From Sipunculus nudus (taxonomy: Eukaryota; Annelida; Sipuncula; Golfingiida; Sipunculidae): a stretch of DNA of 64,000 nt. Location of the stretch: positions 105,041,142 to 105,105,141 of the forward strand of contig CM049306.1 of the NCBI GenBank assembly GCA_026874595.1. Reading direction: 5' to 3'. Shown here piece after piece: positions 48,260 through 59,025 of the stretch. Position 1 is the first letter of the stretch. The number at the start of each line of letters is the position of its first letter. A program made the position numbers and the translations under genes. The notes beneath the pieces were generated by a model, which saw only the letters and a program-made list of their open reading frames with translations, made no database searches and had not been told where the DNA came from.

Positions 48260-48844
48260 TTCCTCCCCTTGGCTTCTACCGCCCGCGGTTGATATGCGTA
48301 CATGAGCACCACTTAATCTAATTACAAACATTAACAATAAATAAAATATCCAATCACATACGATTACTTACTAAAGTAATATTCCAATCAGGTTTCCCTG
48401 GTAGATGAAGTAGAAACTAAACATAGAAACCCTCTTATAAAAACAGACTATAAAAAGTATTAAAACTGTTCCTCAAAATTACTCCAAGTCTTATCTAGCC
48501 ACGTTGACTCAAATTCTCGGACCTTTGGCATATTGTCACTGAGAGCCCACTCTCTGTATAGTAAATTGTCCAGTATTACTAAGGTTTTCCACTGGCTCCA
48601 CTATGCCTTCAAGTCTCTACTGTAGCTATCACTGTCCGTCGTGGTTATTGTCTATGTCTTGACAGAAGAATCGTTACCTTGGATATAGCAGGATCCTCTT
48701 GCTGAAGCTTTTGAAGCGCATTCCTTAAATAACTAACTGTCCTGTGAGCTCTGAGCTCGCTCATTTGCGTTATCGCTATGAGCTTTACTTCTGGAGTGGA
48801 TGGCTGACACCCTTTTTCTCTCTTGTGTTAGAAAGCTCTCTTTA

Positions 48845-49200
48845 TTTTACACTCGACAAGGAACACTTGACCAAGCGTCAGCGTTGGCATGCTTAGCTCT
48901 TACTCTGGTTTCAATTTCAAACGAATACATGTCCAAAACAGTATGCGAGCTAACATCCCTTTGACATTGCGTAAGTTTTTTTAGGCATTTCAGCGAGGCA
49001 TGGTCAGTCCGGAGATTTAAGGATAGACCCCACAAATAATGGCTGAAATGTTTGATAAACGTTACTGCTGGCAAAAGTTCACGTTTGGTGGTACAATAGT
49101 TACGTTGGGAACGATTTCAGGTCCTGCTGCCATAGGCGATAACCCATTCCTTCATCACTCGCGTCGGTATCAAAAGTGAACTGGTCATCTTCAGTAGGAT
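48845..49200 (-). pseudogene. RNase H remnant of element 4
   Basis: On the minus strand, QFTFDTDASDEGMGY (near 49178-49134) contains the first RNase H catalytic Asp in its usual context. It is followed after a frameshift by FIKHFSHYLWG and RTDHASLKCL (49056-48980), and later by ANADAWS, equivalent to the conserved NADALSR motif. The order and spacing match Gypsy RNase H. A stop ends the frame at 48847. Confidence 0.75.
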
Positions 49201-49429
49201 ACGCCAAAAGCGGGAGCTTCCGTAAGTGCTTTCTTGCGCCCTTCAAAAGACTGTTGACACTTTCCTGTCCATTGGAACTATTTCCTTTGTTAAAGCGATC
49301 TTCGACGCAACGATTTCAGAGAATCTGTAGGCCGCCAAACCGAGAAAACTGCGAGTTTCATTAAGGCTGCTTGGGAGAGGCCACTCTGACTTTCTGGAGA
49401 TCAGTTCTGACACAATCAGCTGATACTAG

Positions 49430-50030
49430 GTGTTCTAAAAATATCCCACTGTGCTGGAACAAATGACATTTCTTTGGTTTTAATTTTAAGTTTACTTACC
49501 GAAACCTCAGCCACATAATACATCATCGATGTAAACTAGATATTATCTCCACTGGAGACCTCAAAGGACATTTCTATTAACCTTTCATAGCTCGTGGCGT
49601 TTTACACAGGCAAAACGGCATGACCATGAACTGGTGTAAACTGAGATGTGTATATAACGCAGTCATTTCATTTTATTCATCGTCGGCAACCGTGAGCTGC
49701 CGATAGCCTGTAGCCATGTGAAGTGTCGAAAACCACCGACTACTGGATAAAGTGTCAAACGAAACGTTGTTACGCTATAATAGGTATGCATTTTTTCGCG
49801 TCACACTATTAAGTCGCCGGTTATCGACGCAAAAAGGCTCTGTTCCGTCTTTCTTGATAACAAGTATTATCGGCGAGGCCCACGGGCTGTCACTCGGCTT
49901 TATGATGCCCTGGTCCAACATTTGTTGTACATCTGTTTCCAATGCAGCCTTCTGGGCTTGTGGTACCCGTCTCGGTGGTTGTGTGATGGGCGGGCTACAT
50001 CCGGTATCAATCTGGTGTTCGGCCATGTTG
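49430..50030 (-). pseudogene. reverse transcriptase remnant of element 4
   Basis: The first block, 50026-49775, reads IDTGCSPPITQPPRRVP, QGIIKPSDSPWASPIILV and KKDGTEPFCVDNRRLN, the fingers region of a Gypsy RT. Frameshifts follow. Then come SRWFSTLHMATGYRQLTVAD (palm, first catalytic Asp region altered to His) and the polymerase active site LVYIDDVLCG at about 49539-49510, and then LKIKTKEMSFVPAQ. The domain is nearly full length but broken by stops. It is the only reverse transcriptase core in the window. Confidence 0.8.
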
Positions 50031-50229
50031 GCCAGGCCTTACTTTCCGTCTGGTCGTAGAGGACATTTTGATAATCAAAGATTGCTGCTTTAAGGCGACT
50101 CAATTGATCGCAAATCAGATGATCAAAGACACTCTTAATGAATGGCTGAAGGTATTTCGGTATCTGGATGTGCGTACCCACATCAAGATGGCTGGCATCT
50201 GTTGAGCTTTCTGCCGGTAGTGGAATAAT

Positions 50230-51730
50230 TTTATCTACATCTTTAAATTAGGCAATGGGTTCCTTTTTGCCACTCTAGGTGTCTCATTACTTGGATTATT
50301 TACTGTGATTGGTACGATGATTATAGAAGCCCAGTCTCTTTACCATATGCAGGATTGGCATCACGCCATCTATTTAACATTCTGTACGCAACTTTCCAAG
50401 TCTATACGATATTATTGTTTCGTACTGCGATGGAATTGTCATTGTCTCTTTTACATGGACACGGGTAACACTGGTACCAGGCTGATAATGTAGTTTATAA
50501 GGGATCCTTTTAACCACGGTCACTCGAATACCTATTTTGGAAAATTGGAAAAGAGCATATTCCACCTCTTCTTGGTTCTCGTTTTTTTTTTGTTATCATC
50601 CTTATCATGGGGTTCCCCCTGCCAAGGTGTCGAAAATGGCATGAAATAGAGGTTTTCACCTTAGGGGTGACTTTGAGGTGTCCTTGGGACACTGAGATTG
50701 CTGTGACTACCTTCGGGTACTGACATACAACCCTTGCTCTGAAATACAACGCGCTTACTTATACCATTTTTTATCTGACCTTGACCCTTCAAATACGGAT
50801 CCACAAAATTAGCTCTTTGTCTACTTTCAGTTTGCGTTGCCTCAATTGTTAATATAGGAGTCTTAGACACTGAAGATTCGAACAAGTCCGCAGATGTTAT
50901 TTGTTTTCGCGCCATTTTAAAATTGCACCGGATATTTACAATGAAACATTCAGTAAAAATCTTTCTCTCAAGCAGTATAGTGCCACAAAAAGGCAAATAA
51001 ATTGTCCAGTTAAATTATTAGTATTCATGACCGGCTACTGTACAGAGGGTTTTCTCTGTCTTTTCAAGAGAGAATGCACAAATATATAGTCTTGGTAGTT
51101 TCAAACTTGTAAATCAAATCACTAAACTCATAAATCTCAAAATTGAACTGCTGTGGGAGAGTTAAACATAAAATGTAGTAATTATTTTTCCTTTATCTTA
51201 TCCAATATAAACGCATGACTGTTTAGTATGTTTTTTGTAACACAAATGATTCTTAAGCCAAATGGTGATAAATTATAAAAATTATAAAACAAATAAATAT
51301 CCAATTAATGTTCAGTTGATATTCCAATTCAGTTGAATATCTAAGCACATAAACAGTTTCAGAATGATAAATCAAATATCACATAAAACATGCAATATAT
51401 ACACAATGTACTGCTTGCTGGTTCCAGCCAAGAAATTCAAATATATTTTTCAAGATCCCAACACAATAATATGCACGTTCTGGTTCAGTCTATTGTAAAG
51501 CTATACAAATTGAACACATTTATCTTGTGAGATCTCTCTTTTATTGGCAGGCAATTGTCGCCATCTATAAGCCTTGATATAAACCAATGCAAGTTTCTGT
51601 GGCCTGTTAAAGTTCAAATTGTCAGTTGCGCCATCTTATCTAGGATATGTTCTAAATTATCAAAACGTCTAAATTACGACTAAAATGTCATCAAAATATT
51701 CAAATTATCCCCTTGTGCAGGCCACAGTTT
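50230..51730 (-). pseudogene. upstream internal region of element 4
   Basis: Minus-strand frames at 50565-50374 (IPSQYETIISYRLGKLR) look like the protease-RT linker of Gypsy elements. 50920-50661 (MARKQITSADLFESSV onward) may be a decayed gag or protease region, but no zinc knuckle or DTG site was recognised. 51100-51730 is AT-rich and shows nothing. Confidence 0.4.
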
Positions 51731-51733
51731 TTC

Positions 51734-52211
51734 AGTAGCGATCTCGGCATAATCTCGCTTGACGTTACGCGGGTTCGGTCTTGGGGGTTGACGGAATTGA
51801 TGACAAACTTAAAAGGCTGAACTGCCTGCACTCGATCACCAATAATCACAACAACATCTTAAAAGGTGATTAAACGAAATTCTTTACAGTAAACAAATAA
51901 CATATTTACAAGTTAGCAAACCCGCAAAATGTTAATTTGGGTAACACTCTAAATTCCATGGTCCCACTGTCGGTGGCCATATTTTTTTTACTCACCGAGG
52001 TGTCCTCGTTGATACGAAGCCGTTTCCCCATTCCGCTCTTTCGGCTCGATCAAAGTTGTTTTTCTATTATTCTCTCTCTGTCTAGCGTTCCCGTCTTTAC
52101 TTCTGTCCTCGCTTCCATTACCACGCCGGGTACCTTTCTTCTCTAAAACGTAAACCTTTAAGGCTCTACTTGGCGGACTTGGCCGCTTACAGTTCACAGT
52201 ACGGATCCACA
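51734..52211 (-). repeat. 5' LTR of element 4
   Basis: Partner of 47719-48259, somewhat shorter. It begins TGTGG (plus-strand CCACA ending at 52211) and ends near 51734. The adjoining internal bases in element orientation (TGGCCTGCACAAGG) occupy the primer-site position, but I cannot name the tRNA. Confidence 0.85.
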
Positions 52212-52271
52212 ACCGATGTATGATTCATGATACATTTATTTTCTCACTGTCTTATAACTGATCCTTTTCAG

Positions 52272-52349
52272 GCGGGGACCCGTCATGTCCACCACACTCA
52301 AATTACAACAAGTGTCTCCGTGAAGGACGTTGCCATCGCCTTAGAAATG
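52272..52349 (+). CDS. secreted C8-TIL protein, short second TIL-like exon
   Basis: A 78-bp exon between the acceptor ATCCTTTTCAG (ends 52271) and the donor GTGAGG at 52350, phase 1 on both sides. The peptide begins GDPSCPPHSNYNKCLREGRC, a diverged copy of the start of the TIL exon at 45520 (GDPPCPANSKYDQ). It then ends after LRNG without the CxC..GY...CI...C half. Either the rest of this TIL domain is in a later exon outside the window, or this is a decayed duplicate exon. Its intact splice sites and preserved phase argue that it may still be used. It lies only 60 bp downstream of the 5' LTR of antisense element 4. Confidence 0.58.
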
Positions 52350-52408
52350 GTGAGGGTTATTCCGCTCCCAGTCAAGCTAATTCTTCCTGTATAATATGAA
52401 ACATACAC

Positions 52409-52409
52409 A

Positions 52410-52445
<36 letters not shown>
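52409..52445. repeat. TA microsatellite, hAT insertion target
   Basis: About 18 TA units ending directly at the left terminus of the next element. The other side of the element is also TA-rich. Confidence 0.88.
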
Positions 52446-52449
<4 letters not shown>

Positions 52450-53963
52450 CATGGGTCGAATACAGGAGAAATGTATTCGAATACAAATACGAATACAGCA
52501 GGGGTACACGAATACGAATACGAATACAAATATAAATGTATTCATGAATATCAATATGAATACAATTGACTGAAACAAAAAAAAAACAAGTATCATTTTT
52601 GTTTAATACTACTTATTGCAATCATCATGTATTCAAGTCCAAAATTCAAAATATTCATGAAATCCACTGTGTATGCATTAATTTCCATAACACGTACTGA
52701 CGGAGTATTATTTATTATGGAAGTTTGTTACACAAAATATATTTATAAATGAATGTTCCTTTCAGGGTTGGGGCCAGGTATTTGTACCTTTACCTAAACA
52801 CACAATTCAGATAACCTGCATCTGTGCCTGTACCTGGCTGTCATGAGTAGGAAATACCCTGAACCTGTACCTGGAACTTAAGTTGCTGTACCTGGTATAG
52901 GGTACTCTAAGTACAATTTTGATACTGGTACTTGAAATGGACACCAGGCTTTAATCAATTGCGTGTACAAAGCTGTCACCCCTGTCTGGGCAGTTAGCCA
53001 TCTTAGGTAGGCGTAATTACCAAGCATTCATCCTTGCTGCCTTTGTAGCTAGCTACCTGGCTAGCAAGCTGATCAACCTCCAGCCTCTTAAACAGGAAGT
53101 TCATTTCAGCATTATATTATCAGCCAAAGTATAAAACAACCAACAAAGGTTATACAGGTATACTGGGGGTTGCCTACATGCCCCATGTCCAAAGTTGGCT
53201 CATATGTACACTGAACAGGGTTGGGGCAAGTTACTTGTACCTGTATCTAGGTACACAATTCACGTTATGTGATTACAGGTGTACCAAGATACTGGAATGG
53301 ACGTCAGGTTTGGTCAAGTATGGTACTTGGCTGTCATCCCTGTCAGGGCTATTACCTAGACCAGGCAGGGGTAATTACTAAGCTTTCCACCCTTTGAACT
53401 TGAGTGATTTGGGCTAGTAGCATGCTGGCCTAGCCAGCTCCAGTCTCTACACAGGAAGTTCATTGTGGCATTATCAGACTTAAAAGGGTACAGAGCAAAG
53501 GACATGGATAGCGTTGCTTGCCCCATGTAGATACCTGTTTTCTTGTATGTTTAACGAACATTGGTGTAGGATAAATGTAGAGGTAAAAAGAGGGTCTGAC
53601 TGATGGAGATGTACATACACATGACAAAATAAACACATTAATATTAATTTAATATGAAAAAAGAAAAATGTCAAAATGTGTAAATAAGATTGTTAATGTG
53701 CATGTGTTAAGTGGGTCAAAATCAGTCACTGTTGAAATAATGGCACATTTTACCAAATGGATAAAGGACAAAAGGTAAACAACATTAATGTATACTGCAT
53801 GTATTCATTATTCATGAATGTGAATACTCATGCAATGTACTTGAATACGAATACAAATACTTTTGGACTTTTTACAAATGTATTCGAATACGAATACGGA
53901 TCCTAAAAATACCTGTATTCGAATCAATGAATACGAATACTGAATACGAATACCCCATGTTTG
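52446..53963. mobile_element. hAT-type non-autonomous element with GAATAC arrays
   Basis: The left end CAGACATGGG and the right end (reverse complement) CAAACATGGG match at 9 of 10. The flanking octamers ATATATAT and TTATATAT match at 7 of 8, as expected for insertion into a TA repeat. Both subterminal regions are packed with GAATAC and its complement GTATTC (52460-52565 and 53815-53953). The interior has two diverged copies of a block containing GTACCTGTA, a GTTGGGGC start and an ACAGGAAGTTCAT end (about 52765-53110 and 53219-53470). No transposase. Confidence 0.68.
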
Positions 53964-53997
53964 TTATATATATATATACCTGTATATATATATATAT

Positions 53998-54040
53998 AAA
54001 GCTGTAATTTTCTTTTACTTTCATATATTACTCTTACCCC

Positions 54041-54104
<64 letters not shown>

Positions 54105-54149
54105 ATGGGGTAAGAGTAATATATGAAAGTAAAAGAAAATTACAGCTTT
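53998..54149. repeat. 152-bp near-perfect palindrome with TA core
   Basis: Arms 53998-54044 and 54103-54149 are exact reverse complements over 47 bp (starting AAAGCTGTAATTTTC). They are joined by a 58-bp TA repeat that is itself almost palindromic, so nearly the whole 152 bp can fold as a hairpin or cruciform. Confidence 0.92.
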
Positions 54150-55270
54150 TCAAAGTACTAGTAGTAGAATAATAGAACCCAATGTAACAGGATTATAGCA
54201 ATTGCTGAGGATTTACTATATATCTACCGTACTTGCGTGCCCTTGGTAGCTTGTAACCTCTGGTCGCTATGCCGACCCTGGCCCGTGGTGGTGATGTATG
54301 TGAAGTAGCCTGTGTCAATGCATCTTGCCCCTCTGGAATTTGCTTTTGTCTTTAACTCCGGTCTTAATTGGTGGTGAAAGGTTCCTTGCCTTTTAGTTCG
54401 GATATTTGACATATTTCTTTTGTTTGTAAGGGTGAGCTTTATGTGAGTTAAATGCTTTTTTAGTAAAACCGATTTTACACCAGGGGTTTGAGTGGGTCAG
54501 CCATTGTTGATTTTTGGCACATTTAAGGGCATTGCGCGTTAATAGCAGGCATCCATGCTAGCTCAATCAGCCAAAAAGGGAAGAAAAAAAGTGTGGGTGA
54601 ATGCCACCTGAAATTTTTAATTACAACGTCATTTTCAAGGTCAAACCGAAAAAAATGGCCAGCCTAGGCCGATTTTCTCTTTTGTGGACACTGCTTATTA
54701 ATATCAAGCATCCATGGCTGATCAACCAAGCCCAAGCAGAGGGTCCAGCTCAAGAGGACTAATGATAAAACCTGCAGAAAAGGTCCCCAGGTCTGGAAAA
54801 GGGTGCTTCAGCTAGGCGACAATAAATGGTCTGAACCTCTTAAAAAACATTACGGCCTCTAAAAGGGGCGGAGGGGGGGGGGGGTCCGAACCATTTGGGA
54901 TGGATCGAGCGGACGATTTTACAGTTAAAGTTAAAAGCATTCTGAAACATTCAAAATGGCTCTAAAAATGGCTGAAACAGTGACGAAGAAGGAGAAGTCT
55001 ATCATTATATATTATTAATAAAATATAAATGTTTATTCAACCATTGTTTTTAGTTCAAATATGATCTTTCGGTGGCATTTATCCTGAACAAATGGTTTTC
55101 AGACACCCACATGAATGTTGTAACTGATCCCATGGATCAGTTCATGCTTTTATTAGACGGAGACACAATATATGCCACCATGCCAGCACCAGGAACTCGA
55201 GGAAACTCAACGGTTTATAGTTCCCTAAATTGTCATTATTAACTATTTGAAAAATAATAGTTAATCCGAA
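54150..55270. other. non-coding stretch before the satellite
   Basis: It contains a G12 run (54873-54884). A minus-strand open frame (54412-54224) has no recognisable domain. Nothing else seen. Confidence 0.45.
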
Positions 55271-58200
55271 ATGGTAGCCAGTATGCCCACAATATATGGT
55301 AAAAGCAGGATCTTTTGATAGTTACAAGTACACGATTTTTATAGATGTTCTTTTACGGTTACAGTGTTAATTCATTTGCTGAAAGATGTTTGGATAAAAA
55401 TGGTAGCCAGTATGCCCACAATATATGGTAAAAGCAGGATCTTTTGATAGTTACAAGTACACGATTTTTATAGATGTTCTTTTACGGTTACAGTGTTAAT
55501 TCATTTGCTGAAAGATGTTTGGATAAAAATGGTAGCCAGTATGCCCACAATATATGGTAAAAGCAGGATCTTTTGATAGTTACAAGTACACGATTTTTAT
55601 AGATGTTCTTTTACGGTTACAGTGTTAATTCATTTGCTGAAAGATGTTTGGATAAAAATGGTAGCCAGTATGCCCACAATATATGGTAAAAGCAGGATCT
55701 TTTGATAGTTACAAGTACACGATTTTTATAGATGTTCTTTTACGGTTACAGTGTTAATTCATTTGCTGAAAGATGTTTGGATAAAAATGGTAGCCAGTAT
55801 GCCCACAATATATGGTAAAAGCAGGATCTTTTGATAGTTACAAGTACACGATTTTTATAGATGTTCTTTTACGGTTACAGTGTTAATTCATTTGCTGAAA
55901 GATGTTTGGATAAAAATGGTAGCCAGTATGCCCACAGTATATGGTAAAAGCAGGATCTTTTGATAGTTACAAGTACACGATTTTTATAGATGTTCTTTTA
56001 CGGTTACAGTGTTAATTCATTTGCTGAAAGATGTTTGGATAAAAATGGTAGCCAGTATGCCCACAATATATGGTAAAAGCAGGATCTTTTGATAGTTACA
56101 AGTACACGATTTTTATAGATGTTCTTTTACGGTTACAGTGTTAATTCATTTGCTGAAAGATGTTTGGATAAAAATGGTAGCCAGTATGCCCACAATATAT
56201 GGTAAAAGCAGGATCTTTTGATAGTTACAAGTACACGATTTTTATAGATGTTCTTTTACGGTTACAGTGTTAATTCATTTGCTGAAAGATGTTTGGATAA
56301 AAATGGTAGCCAGTATGCCCACAATATATGGTAAAAGCAGGATCTTTTGATAGTTACAAGTACACGATTTTTATAGATGTTCTTTTACGGTTACAGTGTT
56401 AATTCATTTGCTGAAAGATGTTTGGATAAAAATGGTAGCCAGTATGCCCACAATATATGGTAAAAGCAGGATCTTTTGATAGTTACAAGTACACGATTTT
56501 TATAGATGTTCTTTTACGGTTACAGTGTTAATTCATTTGCTGAAAGATGTTTGGATAAAAATGGTAGCCAGTATGCCCACAATATATGGTAAAAGCAGGA
56601 TCTTTTGATAGTTACAAGTACACGATTTTTATAGATGTTCTTTTACGGTTACAGTGTTAATTCATTTGCTGAAAGATGTTTGGATAAAAATGGTAGCCAG
56701 TATGCCCACAATATATGGTAAAAGCAGGATCTTTTGATAGTTACAAGTACACGATTTTTATAGATGTTCTTTTACGGTTACAGTGTTAATTCATTTGCTG
56801 AAAGATGTTTGGATAAAAATGGTAGCCAGTATGCCCACAATATATGGTAAAAGCAGGATCTTTTGATAGTTACAAGTACACGATTTTTATAGATGTTCTT
56901 TTACGGTTACAGTGTTAATTCATTTGCTGAAAGATGTTTGGATAAAAATGGTAGCCAGTATGCCCACAATATATGGTAAAAGCAGGATCTTTTGATAGTT
57001 ACAAGTACACGATTTTTATAGATGTTCTTTTACGGTTACAGTGTTAATTCATTTGCTGAAAGATGTTTGGATAAAAATGGTAGCCAGTATGCCCACAATA
57101 TATGGTAAAAGCAGGATCTTTTGATAGTTACAAGTACACGATTTTTATAGATGTTCTTTTACGGTTACAGTGTTAATTCATTTGCTGAAAGATGTTTGGA
57201 TAAAAATGGTAGCCAGTATGCCCACAATATATGGTAAAAGCAGGATCTTTTGATAGTTACAAGTACACGATTTTTATAGATGTTCTTTTACGGTTACAGT
57301 GTTAATTCATTTGCTGAAAGATGTTTGGATAAAAATGGTAGCCAGTATTCCCACAATATATGGTAAAAGCAGGATCTTTTGATAGTTACAAGTACACGAT
57401 TTTTATAGATGTTCTTTTACGGTTACAGTGTTAATTCATTTGCTGAAAGATGTTTGGATAAAAATGGTAGCCAGTATGCCCACAATATATGGTAAAAGCA
57501 GGATCTTTTGATAGTTACAAGTACACGATTTTTATAGATGTTCTTTTACGGTTACAGTGTTAATTCATTTGCTGAAAGATGTTTGGATAAAAATGGTAGC
57601 CAGTATGCCCACAATATATGGTAAAAGCAGGATCTTTTGATAGTTACAAGTACACGATTTTTATAGATGTTCTTTTACGGTTACAGTGTTAATTCATTTG
57701 CTGAAAGATGTTTGGATAAAAATGGTAGCCAGTATGCCCACAATATATGGTAAAAGCAGGATCTTTTGATAGTTACAAGTACACGATTTTTATAGATGTT
57801 CTTTTACGGTTACAGTGTTAATTCATTTGCTGAAAGATGTTTGGATAAAAATGGTAGCCAGTATGCCCACAATATATGGTAAAAGCAGGATCTTTTGATA
57901 GTTACAAGTACACGATTTTTATAGATGTTCTTTTACGGTTACAGTGTTAATTCATTTGCTGAAAGATGTTTGGATAAAAATGGTAGCCAGTATGCCCACA
58001 ATATATGGTAAAAGCAGGATCTTTTGATAGTTACAAGTACACGATTTTTATAGATGTTCTTTTACGGTTACAGTGTTAATTCATTTGCTGAAAGATGTTT
58101 GGATAAAAATGGTAGCCAGTATGCCCACAATATATGGTAAAAGCAGGATCTTTTGATAGTTACAAGTACACGATTTTTATAGATGTTCTTTTACGGTTAC

Positions 58201-58624
58201 AGTGTTAATTCATTTGCTGAAAGATGTTTGGATAAAAATGGTAGCCAGTATGCCCACAATATATGGTAAAAGCAGGATCTTTTGATAGTTACAAGTACAC
58301 GATTTTTATAGATGTTCTTTTACGGTTACAGTGTTAATTCATTTGCTGAAAGATGTTTGGATAAAAATGGTAGCCAGTATGCCCACAATATATGGTAAAA
58401 GCAGGATCTTTTGATAGTTACAAGTACACGATTTTTATAGATGTTCTTTTACGGTTACAGTGTTAATTCATTTGCTGAAAGATGTTTGGGTAAAAATGGT
58501 AGCCAGTATGCCCACAATATATGGTAAAAGCAGGATCTTTTGATAGTTACAAGTACACGATTTTTATAGATGTTCTTTTACGGTTACAGTGTTAATTCAT
58601 TTGCTGAAAGATGTTTGGATAAAA
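55271..58624. repeat. 129-bp satellite, 26 copies
   Basis: The unit begins ATGGTAGCCAGTATGCCCAC and ends TTTGGATAAAA. Starts fall at 55271 plus multiples of 129, and 26 units fit exactly (58,624 = 55,270 + 26 x 129). I noticed only three substitutions: A to G at 55937 (copy 6), G to T near 57349 (copy 17) and A to G near 58490 (end of copy 25). Although 129 is a multiple of three, all six frames contain a stop, so it is not a repeated protein. Confidence 0.96.
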
Positions 58625-59025
58625 AGGATCTTATAATCCTTGAATGGATATCAGAAACAGTTACTGTTTTTATTTTTTATCTTGCCACCTTTTTACTTGC
58701 TTAATATCCAAATGTGTTAAAGACACTTTGGAAACGTTCAAAGGAGATCCTATAAATTTAGTGTGGGGTATACGGGGGACCCCTTACCTCTCTGTTTAAT
58801 ATGTGTTATACCTTTATTTACTAATTAAACCTTTTTAAAAGAATTTTTGGTTAATGTAAACACCTCAATTTTCAAGATTCTCTATCTTGCCAGGAATATA
58901 GCAAATTGAACAAAAGACAGCACAAAGAAGATTATACACCAGTTAAAATTATCATATAGGCAGGGAAATGGCGGTTACAATCTTATAAATAAGCGTGTCA
59001 AACTGTTTCTTGGTCAATATTTTTA
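58625..59025. other. non-coding stretch after the satellite
   Basis: The array ends abruptly (GGATAAAAA then GGATCTTATAATCC). Nothing else recognised. Confidence 0.5.

Larger units (their letters stand above)
47719..52211 (-). mobile_element. antisense Ty3/Gypsy element with both LTRs (element 4)
   Basis: A minus-strand LTR element. The 5' LTR is at 52211-51734 and the 3' LTR at 48259-47719. Between them in reading order: unassigned internal sequence, a protease-to-RT linker, reverse transcriptase (about 50030-49430) and RNase H (about 49200-48845). The sequence then ends soon after a short integrase lead-in (QQEDPAISKV near 48700), so integrase is deleted. Many stops and frameshifts. Standard Gypsy order with RT directly after the linker, unlike elements 1 and 2. 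No clean target duplication was found. Confidence 0.82.

Noticed and set aside
50305-51089. Plus-strand open frames across element 4
   Set aside because: They are antisense shadows of the minus-strand Gypsy element.
47719-52211. Target-site duplication for element 4
   Set aside because: The bases adjoining the two outer LTR ends (GATGAT versus ACCGAT) do not match convincingly.
55271-58624. CRISPR-like array
   Set aside because: The entire 129-bp unit is repeated without unique spacers, in a eukaryotic context, with no cas genes.
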